A stretch of DNA of 6,915 bases from DATIXD01 sp035518875 (lineage in GTDB: Bacteria; Pseudomonadota; Gammaproteobacteria; Methylococcales; Methylococcaceae): the NCBI GenBank assembly GCA_035518875.1, contig DATIXD010000341.1, forward strand, positions 1 through 6,915, written 5' to 3'. The translations under genes and the position numbers were made by a program. The notes under the pieces are model-generated. The model was not told the origin of the DNA and did not search any database. It saw only the letters and a list, made by a program, of their open reading frames with translations. Position 1 is the stretch's first letter; each line of letters opens with the position of its first letter. Below, piece after piece: positions 4,947 to 6,915 of this stretch.

Positions 4947-6884
4947 ATGCAAGCGCTATTCAACCGTTCACGGCGCCGTTTCCTGTGCCAGGCGGGCGCC
5001 GGCGTCCTGGCTTATGCCGGTATACCCGCCTGGTTGCGAGCCATGGAGGGGATGATGACGATGCCGAAGGGAACGCCCAACAAGGCATCGCCCAGCTTCA
5101 ATCCAGACATCGAACTCGAACTGATCTGCCGTCCAGGCACGGTTTCCATCCTTCCCGGCCAGGCCACCCGAGTGCAGCAGTACGTCGGTCGACTCATGAA
5201 GGGCCCGGAACAGAGTCTGACAGAAATCCCTGGTTCCTATTTGGGGCCTCTCATGCGCTTCCAGACGGGTCAAAAAATCCGCATCCATCTGCGCAACGAG
5301 TTGGATGAACCCACCATCACCCACTGGCATGGCCTGAACGTGCCGGCATTGATGGACGGCCATCCCATGTATGCGCTCGACAAGGGTGAAACCTTCGTTT
5401 ACGAATTCGAGATCCGCAACAGGGCAAGCATGATCCTGTATCACCCGCACACCCACGGCATCACGGGCAAGCAGGTTTATCACGGCTTGGCCGGGGGCAT
5501 ACTGCTCGCCGACCCGGAAGAACAGAAGCTGGAACTGCCCGCCGGCGAATACGAAATTCCCATCGTCATCCAGGACCGGCTGTTCGACGAGCAGAACCAG
5601 TTGATCTACGTACGCCACATGCACGATCGCATGATCGGCTTTCACGGCGATCGCATCCTGATCAACGGCCGGCCCGATTTCAGCATTGATGTGGCCAGCC
5701 GCGCGTACCGCCTGCGCATTCTCAACGGCTCCAACGCGCGCATCTACAAACTGGCCTGGGACGATGGCTCGCACATGGTCGTCATCGGCGTCGACGGCGG
5801 CTTGCTGGAAGCGCCGGTGCACAAGCCCTACGTCATGCTGGGCCCCGGCGAACGCATCGATGTGTGGGCGGATTTCACCGGGCGCGCAGTTGGCTCTCAG
5901 TTGGTCATGCGCAGTCGTCCCTTCACCGGCGTGTTGCCGGAAATGGCAGAGCGCATGATGGGCGGCGAAATGGGCGGCATGGGCATGATGGGAGGGATGC
6001 GCCATGGCGGCGAGGGCAAGGAAGGCGGCCAAGCCATGGGCGGCGGGATGGGCATGATGGGCGGCATGCACGGTGGCGGCGGCATGGGCGGCATGATGGG
6101 TCATGGCATGGGGATGATGAGCAACAAACTTCCGCTCGGCAGCGACTATCCCATTTTCACCGTCCGCGTCACCCGCCAGGTGAGCGACAGCCCAAGCCTG
6201 CCGACTCGGCTTTCCAAAATCACCCGCTATCAAATCGAGGACACCGCAAACCCCAACAAGCCGGTGCCCCTCGGCATCTCCGAAGCGCCTATGGCCATGC
6301 TGCTCAATGGCAGGCCCTATGCGCCCAACGATTTCCTACCGAGCGAACGCATCCCCTTCAATACCCTGCAACTGGTGGAAATCTTCCATGCCCATGGCGG
6401 CGAGGGCGGACACGGCAGTGGCTCCGCCGGCGGCGAGTCGGGCGATCATGGCAGCGAGAGCAAACCCTCTGAAGGCGGTGGCATGCAGCACGGCATGATG
6501 GGCGGCGGCATGGGGATGGGCATGATGGGGGGCATGCGCCACGACGGCGAGGACAAGCCCCAAGAGGGTGGCCATGGCATGGGGGGCGGCATGGGCATGA
6601 TGGGAGGTATGGGTATGATGATGTCCATGGCTCATCCCATCCACCTGCACGAGGAGCCTTTTCAGATCATCAGCCGTACCATCGGCGCCCAGGAGGCCGA
6701 GGACTACGCCACCGTGCGCGAAGGCTTCATCGACAGCGGCTGGAAGGACACCGTGCTGGTCATGCCTGGCGAAAAGGTGCGCCTCATCAAACCTTACAAG
6801 GATTACAAGGGTGTCTTCATGGTGCACTGCCACAACCTGGAGCACGAAGACATGGGCATGATGCGCGAGTTCTTGGTCGAGTGA
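4947..6884 (+). CDS. Tat-exported multicopper oxidase with two Met-rich inserts (CueO-like)
   Basis: From the ATG at 4947 the protein has 645 residues. It opens with a twin-arginine signal (SRRRFLC, 8-14, then a hydrophobic stretch to about 29), so it is exported folded to the periplasm. All four copper motifs are present. THWHG (125-129) gives H126 and H128. YHPHTHG (165-171) gives H168 and H170. HPIHLH (563-568) gives H563, H566 and H568. HCHNLEHEDMGMM (627-639) gives type-1 ligands C628 and H633, with M638 as axial ligand. A complete type 1/2/3 set implies O2-reducing oxidase activity. HCHxxEHEDxGMM and YHPHTHG resemble CueO, which oxidises Cu(I). Two Met/Gly/His-rich inserts occupy about 337-391 and 481-561. 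Length is well above CueO's roughly 516, largely because of these inserts. Laccase-like use of organic substrates or Mn/Fe is possible, but Cu(I) oxidation or tolerance is the likeliest role. Confidence 0.93.
   Translation: MQALFNRSRRRFLCQAGAGVLAYAGIPAWLRAMEGMMTMPKGTPNKASPSFNPDIELELICRPGTVSILPGQATRVQQYVGRLMKGPEQSLTEIPGSYLGPLMRFQTGQKIRIHLRNELDEPTITHWHGLNVPALMDGHPMYALDKGETFVYEFEIRNRASMILYHPHTHGITGKQVYHGLAGGILLADPEEQKLELPAGEYEIPIVIQDRLFDEQNQLIYVRHMHDRMIGFHGDRILINGRPDFSIDVASRAYRLRILNGSNARIYKLAWDDGSHMVVIGVDGGLLEAPVHKPYVMLGPGERIDVWADFTGRAVGSQLVMRSRPFTGVLPEMAERMMGGEMGGMGMMGGMRHGGEGKEGGQAMGGGMGMMGGMHGGGGMGGMMGHGMGMMSNKLPLGSDYPIFTVRVTRQVSDSPSLPTRLSKITRYQIEDTANPNKPVPLGISEAPMAMLLNGRPYAPNDFLPSERIPFNTLQLVEIFHAHGGEGGHGSGSAGGESGDHGSESKPSEGGGMQHGMMGGGMGMGMMGGMRHDGEDKPQEGGHGMGGGMGMMGGMGMMMSMAHPIHLHEEPFQIISRTIGAQEAEDYATVREGFIDSGWKDTVLVMPGEKVRLIKPYKDYKGVFMVHCHNLEHEDMGMMREFLVE
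5955..6119 (+). repeat. First Met-rich insert of the oxidase (residues 337-391)
   Basis: By my count 18 of 55 residues are methionine, the rest mainly glycine with some histidine, in MGGM, GMGMMGG and MMGHGMGMM patterns. It lies after the second cupredoxin domain (following RPFTGVLPEMAER) and before the strand PIFTVRVTR. This is roughly comparable to the Met-rich segment of E. coli CueO, which binds Cu(I) near the type-1 site. The DNA is a run of ATG/GGC/GGG codons prone to slippage. Confidence 0.85.
6393..6629 (+). repeat. Second His/Gly/Met-rich insert of the oxidase (residues 483-561)
   Basis: After VEIFHAHGG the protein runs through a Gly/Ser/His/Glu-rich stretch (about 483-512), then a segment with 17 methionines in 49 residues (513-561), ending directly before the copper motif HPIHLH. 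Residues 523-555 repeat residues 344-374 of the first insert with few changes (GMGMMGGMRH at the start, MGGGMGMMGGM at the end), so one insert probably arose by copying the other. Confidence 0.85.
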
Positions 6885-6900
6885 GCCGAGACGTGATCCT

Positions 6901-6915
6901 CGTCCCGGCGGGACG
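6901..6915 (+). terminator. Inverted repeat after the oxidase gene, possible terminator stem
   Basis: The last 15 bases are CGTCCC-GGC-GGGACG, a perfect 6-bp stem with a 3-base loop, starting 16 bases after the oxidase stop codon. The position fits an intrinsic terminator, but any T-run would lie beyond the window, so this is only half-seen. Confidence 0.45.

Noticed and set aside
4968..6233. A 421-codon open frame antisense to the oxidase
   Set aside because: It is rich in Ala/His because it mirrors the ATG/GGC-rich sense codons. It has no recognisable domain, and the sense strand encodes a complete motif-bearing enzyme.
6336..6845. A second antisense open frame over the oxidase C-terminus
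   Set aside because: It is a shadow of the Met/Gly/His repeat codons with no family features.

Overview
The window looks like chromosomal DNA from a GC-rich Proteobacterium, probably beta- or gammaproteobacterial. The evidence is a 324-residue CysB with an intact effector site, an Azotobacter-type seven-iron ferredoxin (FdxA), and an EpsL-type outer-membrane protein of the exosortase/PEP-CTERM polysaccharide world. I cannot name a genus from the sequence.

Layout. (1) 1-470, minus: 5' part of a tyrosine integrase with a DUF4102-type arm-binding domain. It runs off the left edge. Its promoter region carries a 10-bp tandem repeat. This looks like the end of an integrated element inserted just behind the cysB terminator. 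(2) 552-3169, minus: a block of core metabolism in transcription order: inositol-monophosphatase-family phosphatase, fdxA, cysB, and a strong intrinsic terminator. The gaps of about 200-260 bp contain plausible promoters for fdxA and cysB, so these are probably separate units rather than one tight operon. (3) 3170-3422: a divergent intergenic region. (4) 3423-6884, plus: an orphan epsL-like beta-barrel gene, a 303-bp non-coding gap, and a Tat-exported multicopper oxidase with two large Met/Gly/His-rich inserts. A perfect inverted repeat fills the last 15 bases and may be its terminator stem.

How the genes relate. CysB controls sulfur assimilation. FdxA is a low-potential electron carrier. The phosphatase could act on inositol phosphate or a related sugar or nucleotide phosphate. 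EpsL normally serves exopolysaccharide export, but no eps or exosortase gene is visible here. The oxidase is most likely a periplasmic copper-handling (CueO-like) enzyme. No single pathway ties the six genes together. The points most worth a second look are the twin Met-rich inserts of the oxidase (the second sits directly before a copper-ligand motif), the orphan EpsL, and the integrase/cysB junction with its repeat. I saw no rRNA, tRNA, CRISPR array or insertion sequence, and I do not see a clearly new multi-gene system.
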